In this document: positions 5,944 to 11,318 of the stretch, piece after piece
Position numbering within the stretch: position 1 is the stretch's first letter
Layout of the letters: each line of letters starts with the position of its first letter
Source of the DNA: Candidatus Latescibacterota bacterium
GTDB taxonomy: Bacteria > Latescibacterota > UBA2968 > UBA8231
Reading direction: 5' to 3'
Assembly (NCBI GenBank): GCA_022825185.1
Contig: JAJDYK010000218.1
Coordinates: 1-11,318 of the forward strand
DNA: 11,318 bases
Notes under the pieces: model-generated
The model's input: only the letters and a program-made list of their open reading frames with translations
The model's database searches: none
What the model was told of the DNA's origin: nothing
Position numbers and translations under genes: made by a program

Positions 5944-7086
5944 ATGAACCAGAAGAGTGATCCAGAACCGACGGCGGAGGCCGTCCCGATCCAGGGTTTT
6001 GAGGAGGCCGTTACCGACTACGAGGCGTCGAAGGACTGGCAGCCCGTGTCCGACCGGGTGATTCGCGTAGGTATCGCCGGGTATGGCGTGTGCAACTTCG
6101 GCGCGGCCTTCCGCTTCCAGGACCACCCGAATGTGACTGTTGCCGCGGTGGCTGAACTGGACCCCGACAAGCGAGCCGACCTGGCCAGAGCATGCCGCTG
6201 TGCGACCACTTATGCCTCGTGCGAAGAGTTGATCGAGGACGATTCGCTCGAGGCCGTTTTCGTTGCCACTGACGCCCCGAGCCATGCCCGGCTGGCCATC
6301 GCCGCGCTCAAAGCTGGCAAACACGTTGCATCGGCCGTGCCCGCGGTGTGGGGATCGCTGGAGGATGCGGATGCGCTCTTTGCCGCGGCCAAGGCTGCCG
6401 ACCGCAGCTACATGATGTTCGAAACCTCGTACTTCCACGAAGATCTCTATACCATGCGGGAGTTGTACCGAGCTGGCGCGCTGGGAAAAGTCGTCTATGC
6501 AGAGGGTGAATACTGGCACTACTTTCCGACGCCGCTGGCTGCGCACGGGGGCTGGCGCACCGGGTGTCCCCCACAGTGGTATCCCACGCACTCCAATGCT
6601 TACTACGTGGGCATCACCGGCGGGAGCTTCACCGAGGTCTCCTGCATGGGCATGCCCAGCAGCGTCGATCATCTGAAGGATGCAAACAACCGCTACGGCA
6701 ACCCGTTTGGCACTGAAATCGCGCTATTTCGCACTAGCGACGGTGGCATGGCGCGGATGGGGGTTAGCTGGGACACGCCGGGTGTCGGCGGGGAGACGGG
6801 CCGGATTCGCACGGAGAAGGGGACCTTCTACGGCACGTTCCAGAATGACGGGCAGGACTCTGTGCCAACATTTAAGCGTCCACCTCTTCCTCCGGGGGTG
6901 GATGCCGGAGGGCACGGCGGCTCTCACGGCTACCTGATGTGCGAGTTCGTCGAGGCGATCTTGCTGGACCGCACGCCCCTCATCGACGTGGCCCAAGCAC
7001 TTAACATGACGGTCAGCGGCATCGTCGCGCACGAATCGGCGCTGAAGGACGGCGAACTGCTGAAGATCCCGCAGTACGTACTGTGA
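5944..7086 (+). CDS. Gfo/Idh/MocA family oxidoreductase, variant lacking the EKP motif
   Basis: The 380-residue product has an N-terminal Rossmann fold (VIRVGIAGYGVCNFG, residues 39-53; acidic Glu71 after the second strand; VFVATDAPSHARLAIAALKAGKHV at 105-128). A C-terminal substrate-binding domain of the Gfo/Idh/MocA type follows (GALGKVVYAEGEYWHYF at 178-194; WYPTHSNAYYVGITGGSF at 212-229). These enzymes usually oxidise or reduce sugars, inositols or related polyols with NAD(P). Where most members have Glu-Lys-Pro after 'AGKHV', this one reads SAVP (130-133), so the conserved lysine is absent; the rest of the fold looks intact. The second of two tandem ATGs (5944) is preferred by ribosome-site spacing, and 5941 would add one methionine. 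The gene is divergent from the dioxygenase/SDR pair over a symmetric promoter-operator, which suggests one shared catabolic or modification pathway. The substrate cannot be named. Confidence 0.92.
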   Translation: MNQKSDPEPTAEAVPIQGFEEAVTDYEASKDWQPVSDRVIRVGIAGYGVCNFGAAFRFQDHPNVTVAAVAELDPDKRADLARACRCATTYASCEELIEDDSLEAVFVATDAPSHARLAIAALKAGKHVASAVPAVWGSLEDADALFAAAKAADRSYMMFETSYFHEDLYTMRELYRAGALGKVVYAEGEYWHYFPTPLAAHGGWRTGCPPQWYPTHSNAYYVGITGGSFTEVSCMGMPSSVDHLKDANNRYGNPFGTEIALFRTSDGGMARMGVSWDTPGVGGETGRIRTEKGTFYGTFQNDGQDSVPTFKRPPLPPGVDAGGHGGSHGYLMCEFVEAILLDRTPLIDVAQALNMTVSGIVAHESALKDGELLKIPQYVL

Positions 7087-7096
7087 ATCCGTTGAC

Positions 7097-7135
7097 TAGA
7101 AGTGGTTTCGAGGCTCAGATGTAAAACCGCTTCTA
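7097..7135. terminator. Hairpin between convergent genes, possible bidirectional terminator
   Basis: A 12-bp stem (TAGAAGTGGTTT at 7097-7108 with AAACCGCTTCTA at 7124-7135, one G-T wobble) encloses a 15-nt loop. It lies in the 65-bp gap between the convergent Gfo/Idh and PLP decarboxylase genes, the expected place for a shared terminator. There is no T-tract on either side, so intrinsic termination may be weak. Confidence 0.5.
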
Positions 7136-7151
7136 CACACAATGTCCTCCT

Positions 7152-8603
7152 TTAGGCTGACGCCTCACGCCCAAACTGCTCGATAGCCTCTAGGGTCTTG
7201 CGCACATCGTCCCAGGTAGTAGTGTGGTTGACGATGCACATCCGCAGCGAAAACTTTCCATGGAGAAGGGTCGATGATACGAAGGCTTGGTCGTCCCAAA
7301 AGACGTGGGCGAGCACCGTCTTGTTGATCTCTTCAAGGGATTTCTCGTCGAGGTCAGTGTCGGCGGGGTTGATCCGGAAGCACACGATGCTCAGCGACGC
7401 AGGGGTCAACATCTCTAGGGTCGAGCTCGCCTGAACGTACTCCTCGGCTTGGTTGGCCAACTCCATTCCCTTTGACACGGCCTGCCGGAACGCGGCCATC
7501 CCAAAGGTTTGCACCGACATCCAAATTTTCAGCGCCCGCACCGAGCGGCTCAGTTGCAGGCCGCGATCCGAGAAGTTCGGATGGTTCGCGCCCCATATTG
7601 TGTCTTGGAGCATGTCGTGGCGAACGCCGAAAGCGCGCTCAAGCGTGCTCAGATCCTTCACTAGTAGGCCGCCGGCCTCATACGGCTGGAAGAACCATTT
7701 GTGCGCATCTAGCCCAATCGAATCGGCGCGCTCAATCCCATGCAGTAGCTTTTTGCCCCGCTCGGTCACGACTGCGAAGCCGCCATACGCCGCATCGATG
7801 TGCAGCCAGATGCCTTCCGCCTCGCAGTAGTCGGCCATGGCTCCGATTGGATCAATGGCTCCGGTGCTGCCCGTGCCGGCGTTGGCGCATATCGCGATGG
7901 GATTGAACCCCGCTGCGCGGTCGTCGGCCACGGCGCGTGCGAGTACTTCCATGTCTAGGCGAAAGTGCTCGTCGCTCGGGAGCAGGCGTATGCACTCTGG
8001 TCGCACGCCGATAATTTTGGCCGCACGGACCTGTGCGCTATGACTCTGGTCGCTCATGTACACAGTCATCCGCTCGGGGTGGCCCGCTGCTTCTCGCGCC
8101 GCGACAAAGGCGTCGAGGCTGGACGCCGAGCCGCCGCTGGTCAACAGCCCGCCGGCACTCTCCGGGTAGCCGATCCAGCGCCGCAACCAGTCGATGACGA
8201 CCAGTTCTAGCTGGCTCGGGCCGCTCGCGACCAACCAAGTGCAGGCGTTGGCGTTGTATCCGGCGGCCATGAAGTCGGCGAGTACTCCAGGCCAAGTGGG
8301 CGCTGTCGGGACAAACCCAAAGCAACGCGGGTGATCCAGCCGCGTCGCAATGGGGAGAACATCGCGTGCGGCCTGCTCAATGACTTCCGCTGCTGGCCGG
8401 CCCGCCTCGGGCGGCTCCTCTACCAGCCAATTCTCGAGTTCGCGTCGGAATTCTCCTTCCCAAGCATTTTCGTTGGGCAGGCTGTCGATCCGCTCCACCA
8501 CGAGTTCTGCGGCCTTGCGCGCCAGATCAAGCATTTGTTCGGGTGCCATCTGGAGGCCGTTGCTGTGTTGTCCGGCTTCTCGTTTTCCCTCTGACTGTCT
8601 CAT
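7152..8603 (-). CDS. Group II pyridoxal-5'-phosphate-dependent decarboxylase
   Basis: The 483-residue product belongs to the aromatic-L-amino-acid/glutamate decarboxylase family (fold-type I, group II). Visible features are NANACTWLVASGPSQLELVV near 118-137, TSGGSASSLDAFVAAR (155-170) for phosphate binding, His188 (DQSHSA) that stacks on PLP, Asp270 in HIDAAYGG that pairs with the pyridine nitrogen, and Lys302 in LDAHKWFFQPYEAG that forms the internal aldimine. The segment FSDRGLQLSRSVRALKIWMSVQTFG (344-368) is also typical. Family members decarboxylate amino acids to amines, and a few are aldehyde synthases. Substrate specificity (aromatic, aspartate, glutamate or other) is not readable here. 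The ATG at 8603 is chosen because AAGGGA precedes it by about 4 nt. A longer frame beginning with TTG at 8639 runs into a pseudogene fragment. The gene is convergent with the Gfo/Idh gene and downstream of the propeller gene. Confidence 0.93.
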   Translation of the reverse strand: MRQSEGKREAGQHSNGLQMAPEQMLDLARKAAELVVERIDSLPNENAWEGEFRRELENWLVEEPPEAGRPAAEVIEQAARDVLPIATRLDHPRCFGFVPTAPTWPGVLADFMAAGYNANACTWLVASGPSQLELVVIDWLRRWIGYPESAGGLLTSGGSASSLDAFVAAREAAGHPERMTVYMSDQSHSAQVRAAKIIGVRPECIRLLPSDEHFRLDMEVLARAVADDRAAGFNPIAICANAGTGSTGAIDPIGAMADYCEAEGIWLHIDAAYGGFAVVTERGKKLLHGIERADSIGLDAHKWFFQPYEAGGLLVKDLSTLERAFGVRHDMLQDTIWGANHPNFSDRGLQLSRSVRALKIWMSVQTFGMAAFRQAVSKGMELANQAEEYVQASSTLEMLTPASLSIVCFRINPADTDLDEKSLEEINKTVLAHVFWDDQAFVSSTLLHGKFSLRMCIVNHTTTWDDVRKTLEAIEQFGREASA

Positions 8604-8607
8604 TTTA

Positions 8608-8613
8608 TCCCTT
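8608..8613 (-). promoter_or_regulatory. Ribosome binding site of the PLP decarboxylase
   Basis: AAGGGA on the minus strand, four nucleotides before the ATG at 8603, supports this start over the TTG at 8639. Confidence 0.6.
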
Positions 8614-8635
8614 CGGCTGTGTACCCAAGTGCATT

Positions 8636-8725
8636 TCAACTGAGATACTGCTTGGCCTCTTTGCCCACCAACTCCCGCAAGTCGGGGTCGTCAACGCAGA
8701 AGATGCGGAAAATTTTGGCTTGGTC
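8636..8725. repeat. Direct repeat copy 1 (90 bp, 93% identical to 10895-10984)
   Basis: This is the left member of a directly oriented repeat pair 2,259 bp apart that brackets the propeller gene. Six mismatches were counted by eye over 90 bp. Recombination between the copies would remove the propeller gene and leave one repeat. Confidence 0.88.
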
Positions 8726-8743
8726 CAAGTTGTGTAGCAATCG
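8636..8743 (-). pseudogene. Truncated second copy of the 3' end of the gene at 10895-11318
   Basis: The minus strand encodes a short C-terminal fragment ending DPDLRELVGKEAKQYLS and a stop, matching the end of the larger gene at 10895-11318. The 90 nt at 8636-8725 match 10895-10984 at 84 positions. Five codons differ; four are synonymous and one is Val for Ile. Upstream, similarity continues weakly (LLHN, with one codon missing) to about 8743 and then stops, close to the propeller gene's stop codon. Similarity also ends right at the stop codon on the other side. No start codon with a ribosome site is evident. The frame continues without a stop from the TAG of the propeller gene (40 residues), but readthrough is not supported. 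It is best read as the remnant of a former full-length paralogue. Confidence 0.8.
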
Positions 8744-8758
8744 TCTGCTTCCGGTCGG

Positions 8759-10846
8759 CTACTTGAGGTAGAGCAATCGCCGAGTCTGCGCTCCGTCGGG
8801 GTGGCGCAGGCGAGTGAGATAGACGCCGGCCGCCAGCGGAGCGCCCCGCTGGTCGCGGGCGTCCCAGCGGGCTTGGTAGAAACCGGCGGGCTGGAACTGG
8901 TTTACTAACGTGTGCACGGGCTGGCCCAAGACGTTGTAGATTTCCAACCGCACTGGGCCGGGGGTGGCGAGGCGGTAGGTGATTTGGGTGCTGGCGTTGA
9001 AGGGGTTGGGGAAATTGGGGTCTAGGCCGCTGGTGGTTGGTATCGCCGGCGTGGTACTGGGCGTTGAGACCGAGGTCGGGTGGGGGATGTATAGGGCGAT
9101 GCCGGTGGGGGCCGTGTAGTACACGTATATGTCGTGTAGATGATATCCGCCGGGGCTTCGCTCGACTTGCTCGACATTGGAGCCGTCCAAGTTGGAACGG
9201 AAAATTCCATCAGACCTTGGTGGAGGATTGTTCCAATCGGTGTAGGGCGGGGTGTACAAGCCCGTCCAGTATATCTTGTTCCCGACCGAATCCAGAGCGA
9301 TGGCTCCAAATCTCCAGGCATAAGGAAGAGCTGAAAAACCTTCGACATTAGTGCCATCCAAGTCGGAGCGGAAGACGGAATCGACAGATGTCCAGTAGAT
9401 TTTGGCTCTATTCTCGTCCAAGGCGATGTTTGAGGAAGAAGCCCGTGTTGATATTGAGACATTTTCAATGTGCGAGCCATCCAAATTGGATCGGAAAAAT
9501 TGGGATGTCCCCCGCGGATAATTATCAGACTCCGTCCAGTAAATTTTGGATTTGCCTTTGTCCAAGGCAACGACATATGGATGATCCGACCTAGTGACGA
9601 TGTCCTCAACCTGTGAGCCGTCCAAGTTCGCCACCTGAATTTTTCCTGTCCCCGAATCGGTCCAGTAGATTTTGCTCCCGGCTATCAGGGCAATGCCCCT
9701 CGGCTCATCCAATCCGGTTACCAGCACTTCGCGGTTTTGGCCGTTGAGGTCGGCTCGATGGATCGTCCCCTTCACCGCGTCGGTCCAGTACATCTTGTCT
9801 ATGTCTAGGGCAATGCCGTGTGGTCTTCTCACGATTGGATCGAACAGCACTTCGCGGTTTTTGCCGTTGAGGTCGGCGCGCTGAATCGTCCCCGTCCCTA
9901 GGACATTCCCATGCTCCGGTCCCGCGTCCGTCCAGTATATCTTGCTCCCGTCCACATCGAGGGCGATGCCTGCTAGGGATCCCGTGAGATGTAGTTGGTC
10001 TAAGTCGAAGAATAGGTCGACGTTCTTACCATCCAAGTCCGCTCGCTGAATCGTCTGGGTGTCCGGATTGGTCCAGTATATTTTGCCCCCGTCCATGTCG
10101 AGGAGGATGATTTCTTCGGGATAGCCATCGGATACAGTGAGGACCTCTTCGATGTTTTGGCCGTCGAGGTCGGCTCGATAGATCGTTTCCGATTCCGTCC
10201 AATACATTTTGCCCCCGTCCACGTCGAGGGCAATATCCCTAGCAGACCTTGAAATATATTCGTATTCGCGGTTTTGATCGTCGAGGTAGGCCCACATGAT
10301 CGTTCCCCAACTCGTCCTGTACACTTTGCGTCGAACCAAATCCAGCGCACTATCTTCTATATGATTCAATCCGTCAAAGAGGAGTTCGCTGTTGGAGCCG
10401 TCTAGATCCGCCTGCATAACTACAAAAGAAAGATAGTCACCGTGGCTGATCTGCTCCGTCCAGTATATTTTGCCTCCGGCTACATTGAGGGCAATGTCTG
10501 TTATCCGGTCCCATCCTGGGGGTCTATATCCTTCCACGAGGGTTTCGGTGTTGGAGCCGTCGAGGTCGGACCGATGGATGCCAGCCACTGCCCCGTCCGT
10601 CCAGTACATCTTCCCCCCAGCTATATCCAGGGCAATCTTGTCCGGACGCCGTAAATCTGGGATGACGAGTTGCTCGACATTTGAGCCGTCTAAACTAGAG
10701 CGATGGATGCCGCTCTCTGGGTGAGTCCAGTAGATTTTGCCCTCCTCAACCGGCGGCTGGCCGTAGCCGCTCTGTGCTCCAAAGATCGACCATGCCGCTG
10801 TGAATATGGCGGCAATTGCTTTTCGCTTGGCAATTGAGCGTATCAT
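8759..10846 (-). CDS. Secreted YWTD (LDL-receptor class B) double beta-propeller with FlgD-like/PNPFN C-terminal domain
   Basis: The 695-residue product begins with a signal peptide (basic MIRSIAKRK, then a hydrophobic core to about residue 24; cleavage site unclear within 24-30). Twelve KIYWT/KMYWT-type motifs follow, at about residues 37, 79, 126, 174, 213, 255, 302, 351, 392, 434, 482 and 524. Most are followed by an R-x-[DN]-LDG-x-N element and an IALD strand. This is the LDL-receptor class B signature, in which six repeats make one six-bladed propeller, so twelve imply two. The fourth repeat is degenerate (YRT). A Ser/Thr/Pro linker (about 588-606) leads to a C-terminal domain with NFPNPFNAST, IYNVLGQPV and AAGVYLTRL, like the FlgD-type/type IX-like sorting domains of FCB-group bacteria. 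The protein is therefore likely exported and surface-bound or released, with a binding role. The ligand is unknown. The start is supported by GAGGAG 7 nt upstream. Confidence 0.92.
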   Translation of the reverse strand: MIRSIAKRKAIAAIFTAAWSIFGAQSGYGQPPVEEGKIYWTHPESGIHRSSLDGSNVEQLVIPDLRRPDKIALDIAGGKMYWTDGAVAGIHRSDLDGSNTETLVEGYRPPGWDRITDIALNVAGGKIYWTEQISHGDYLSFVVMQADLDGSNSELLFDGLNHIEDSALDLVRRKVYRTSWGTIMWAYLDDQNREYEYISRSARDIALDVDGGKMYWTESETIYRADLDGQNIEEVLTVSDGYPEEIILLDMDGGKIYWTNPDTQTIQRADLDGKNVDLFFDLDQLHLTGSLAGIALDVDGSKIYWTDAGPEHGNVLGTGTIQRADLNGKNREVLFDPIVRRPHGIALDIDKMYWTDAVKGTIHRADLNGQNREVLVTGLDEPRGIALIAGSKIYWTDSGTGKIQVANLDGSQVEDIVTRSDHPYVVALDKGKSKIYWTESDNYPRGTSQFFRSNLDGSHIENVSISTRASSSNIALDENRAKIYWTSVDSVFRSDLDGTNVEGFSALPYAWRFGAIALDSVGNKIYWTGLYTPPYTDWNNPPPRSDGIFRSNLDGSNVEQVERSPGGYHLHDIYVYYTAPTGIALYIPHPTSVSTPSTTPAIPTTSGLDPNFPNPFNASTQITYRLATPGPVRLEIYNVLGQPVHTLVNQFQPAGFYQARWDARDQRGAPLAAGVYLTRLRHPDGAQTRRLLYLK
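9722..9893 (-). repeat. Near-identical DNA in adjacent propeller repeats 7 and 8
   Basis: The 49-nt segments at 9722-9770 and 9845-9893 match at 45 positions and encode the ADLNG-[KQ]-NREVL element of two consecutive YWTD repeats. The other repeats are less alike at the DNA level. This suggests a comparatively recent duplication or conversion of one blade. Confidence 0.75.
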
Positions 10847-10853
10847 CGGATAG

Positions 10854-10859
10854 CTCCTC
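10854..10859 (-). promoter_or_regulatory. Ribosome binding site of the YWTD propeller gene
   Basis: GAGGAG on the minus strand, 7 nt before the ATG at 10846, fixes the start of the secreted protein and places the signal peptide at its N-terminus. Confidence 0.82.
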
Positions 10860-10894
10860 GCAACAATGTGGCGTCTGACAGAAAATTCAGCTCA

Positions 10895-10984
10895 TCAACT
10901 GAGATACTGCTTGGCCTCTTTGCCCACTAGCTCGCGCAGGTCGGGGTCGTCAATGCAGAAGATACGGAAAATTTTGGCTTGGTC
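10895..10984. repeat. Direct repeat copy 2 (90 bp, 93% identical to 8636-8725)
   Basis: This is the intact 3' end of the partial gene at 10895-11318 and the right member of the direct repeat pair bracketing the propeller gene. Confidence 0.88.
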
Positions 10985-11318
10985 TTCGAAGTTGTGCAGG
11001 AGCGAGTCGCGCAGGCGGGAGACCTCTGGGTCGGCAAAGGTCAGGGGGTCGGTCTTGTCGGCGGGGAGCGTGCGGCCGTAGAAGACTCTGAGATCGACTT
11101 CGGGGGTCTTGTTGAAGCTGGGGATGTCGATGAGGATCTCGTGACCTTGGAACGTGCGGCCAAGCCGCTGGCCGAATACTTGGCACAGCTCGATTTCCTT
11201 GGCGCGGCGCTTGTAGGGATGGCGAAAGAGAAAATCGAGGCGGTTCATCAGAGGCTGCGTGCGCTCGCTGGGATGAATGACGGCAGCGACCTTGTAGAGG
11301 CGGCGGTGGATCGTGCCT
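10895..11318 (-). CDS. C-terminal part of an unidentified protein, possibly HD-domain/SAMHD1-like (5' end outside window)
   Basis: The frame stays open to the window edge, giving 140 visible residues, so the ATG at 11248 need not be the start. The visible part is charged and soluble with no membrane segment. It opens with IHRRLYKVAAVIHPSE, has HEILIDIPSFNKTPEVDLRVFYGRT in the middle, and ends in FRIFCIDDPDLRELVGKEAK plus a short tail. The order of a xID-P strand, a VxxFYxRT strand, a helix before EDQ and an [IV][FY]C-x(5)-L-x(5)-A-[KR]-QY ending loosely resembles the C-terminal region of SAMHD1/COG1078 HD phosphohydrolases. That likeness is weak, and the catalytic HD motif would lie outside the window. 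The gene ends 48 bp upstream of the propeller gene on the same strand. A truncated copy of its 3' end lies at 8636-8743. Confidence is high that it is a real gene and low in the family. Confidence 0.72.
   Translation of the reverse strand, partial: GTIHRRLYKVAAVIHPSERTQPLMNRLDFLFRHPYKRRAKEIELCQVFGQRLGRTFQGHEILIDIPSFNKTPEVDLRVFYGRTLPADKTDPLTFADPEVSRLRDSLLHNFEDQAKIFRIFCIDDPDLRELVGKEAKQYLS

Noticed and set aside
5890..6672. 260-codon minus-strand frame opposite the Gfo/Idh gene
   Set aside because: It is antisense to a well-supported gene, has no family likeness, and is explained by codon usage of the real gene.
8604..8639. Extension of the PLP decarboxylase to a TTG start at 8639
   Set aside because: It has no ribosome site, would begin inside the fragment's stop region, and the ATG at 8603 has AAGGGA upstream.
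9150..10740. Regularly spaced similar DNA segments, considered as a CRISPR or tandem repeat array
   Set aside because: Segments vary in length and sequence, keep one long open frame, and encode YWTD propeller repeats.

Overview
The window is 11.3 kb of GC-rich bacterial chromosome. Gene density is high, with ordinary housekeeping genes on the left and accessory genes on the right. A phytanoyl-CoA-dioxygenase-family oxygenase, a Gfo/Idh/MocA oxidoreductase and a secreted YWTD beta-propeller protein with a PNPFN/FlgD-type C-terminal domain occur together. That combination suggests an uncultivated lineage of the FCB/Latescibacterota/Poribacteria kind, but this is inference from gene content and no rRNA or marker gene here fixes the taxonomy. 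There is no tRNA, rRNA, CRISPR array or insertion sequence.

Positions 1-5778 carry a leftward (minus-strand) run of genes. In order of transcription these are a PhyH-like dioxygenase, a short-chain dehydrogenase (joined by a GTGA stop/start overlap), an RlmI-like rRNA methyltransferase, uvrC, xerD (its start overlaps the uvrC end by 26 bp) and the first 60 codons of an ABC-transporter ATPase (its ATG abuts the xerD stop). The largest gap in the run is 58 bp, so all may share transcripts. XerD appears to lack the catalytic beta-hairpin lysine because of a two-residue deletion.

Positions 5779-5943 form a divergent control region between the dioxygenase (minus) and a Gfo/Idh/MocA oxidoreductase (plus). 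Two perfect 10-bp inverted repeats are nested and share exactly the same centre at 5851. The inner arms contain back-to-back consensus TTGACA boxes and the outer arms overlap the two expected -10 positions. The layout looks like one symmetric, co-regulated divergent promoter driving a small oxidative module (dioxygenase, SDR, Gfo/Idh). The regulator is not in the window.

Positions 7087-8603 hold a convergent intergenic hairpin and then a minus-strand group II PLP-dependent decarboxylase. Positions 8636-11318 hold a 695-residue secreted protein with twelve YWTD motifs (enough for two six-bladed propellers) and a FlgD-like C-terminal domain. It lies between the 3' end of an unfinished upstream gene (possibly the C-terminal part of an HD-domain/SAMHD1-like phosphohydrolase) and a 93%-identical truncated copy of that same 3' end. 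Five codons differ over the 90-nt core; four differences are synonymous and one is Val/Ile. This points to a once-functional paralogue later cut short beside the propeller gene.
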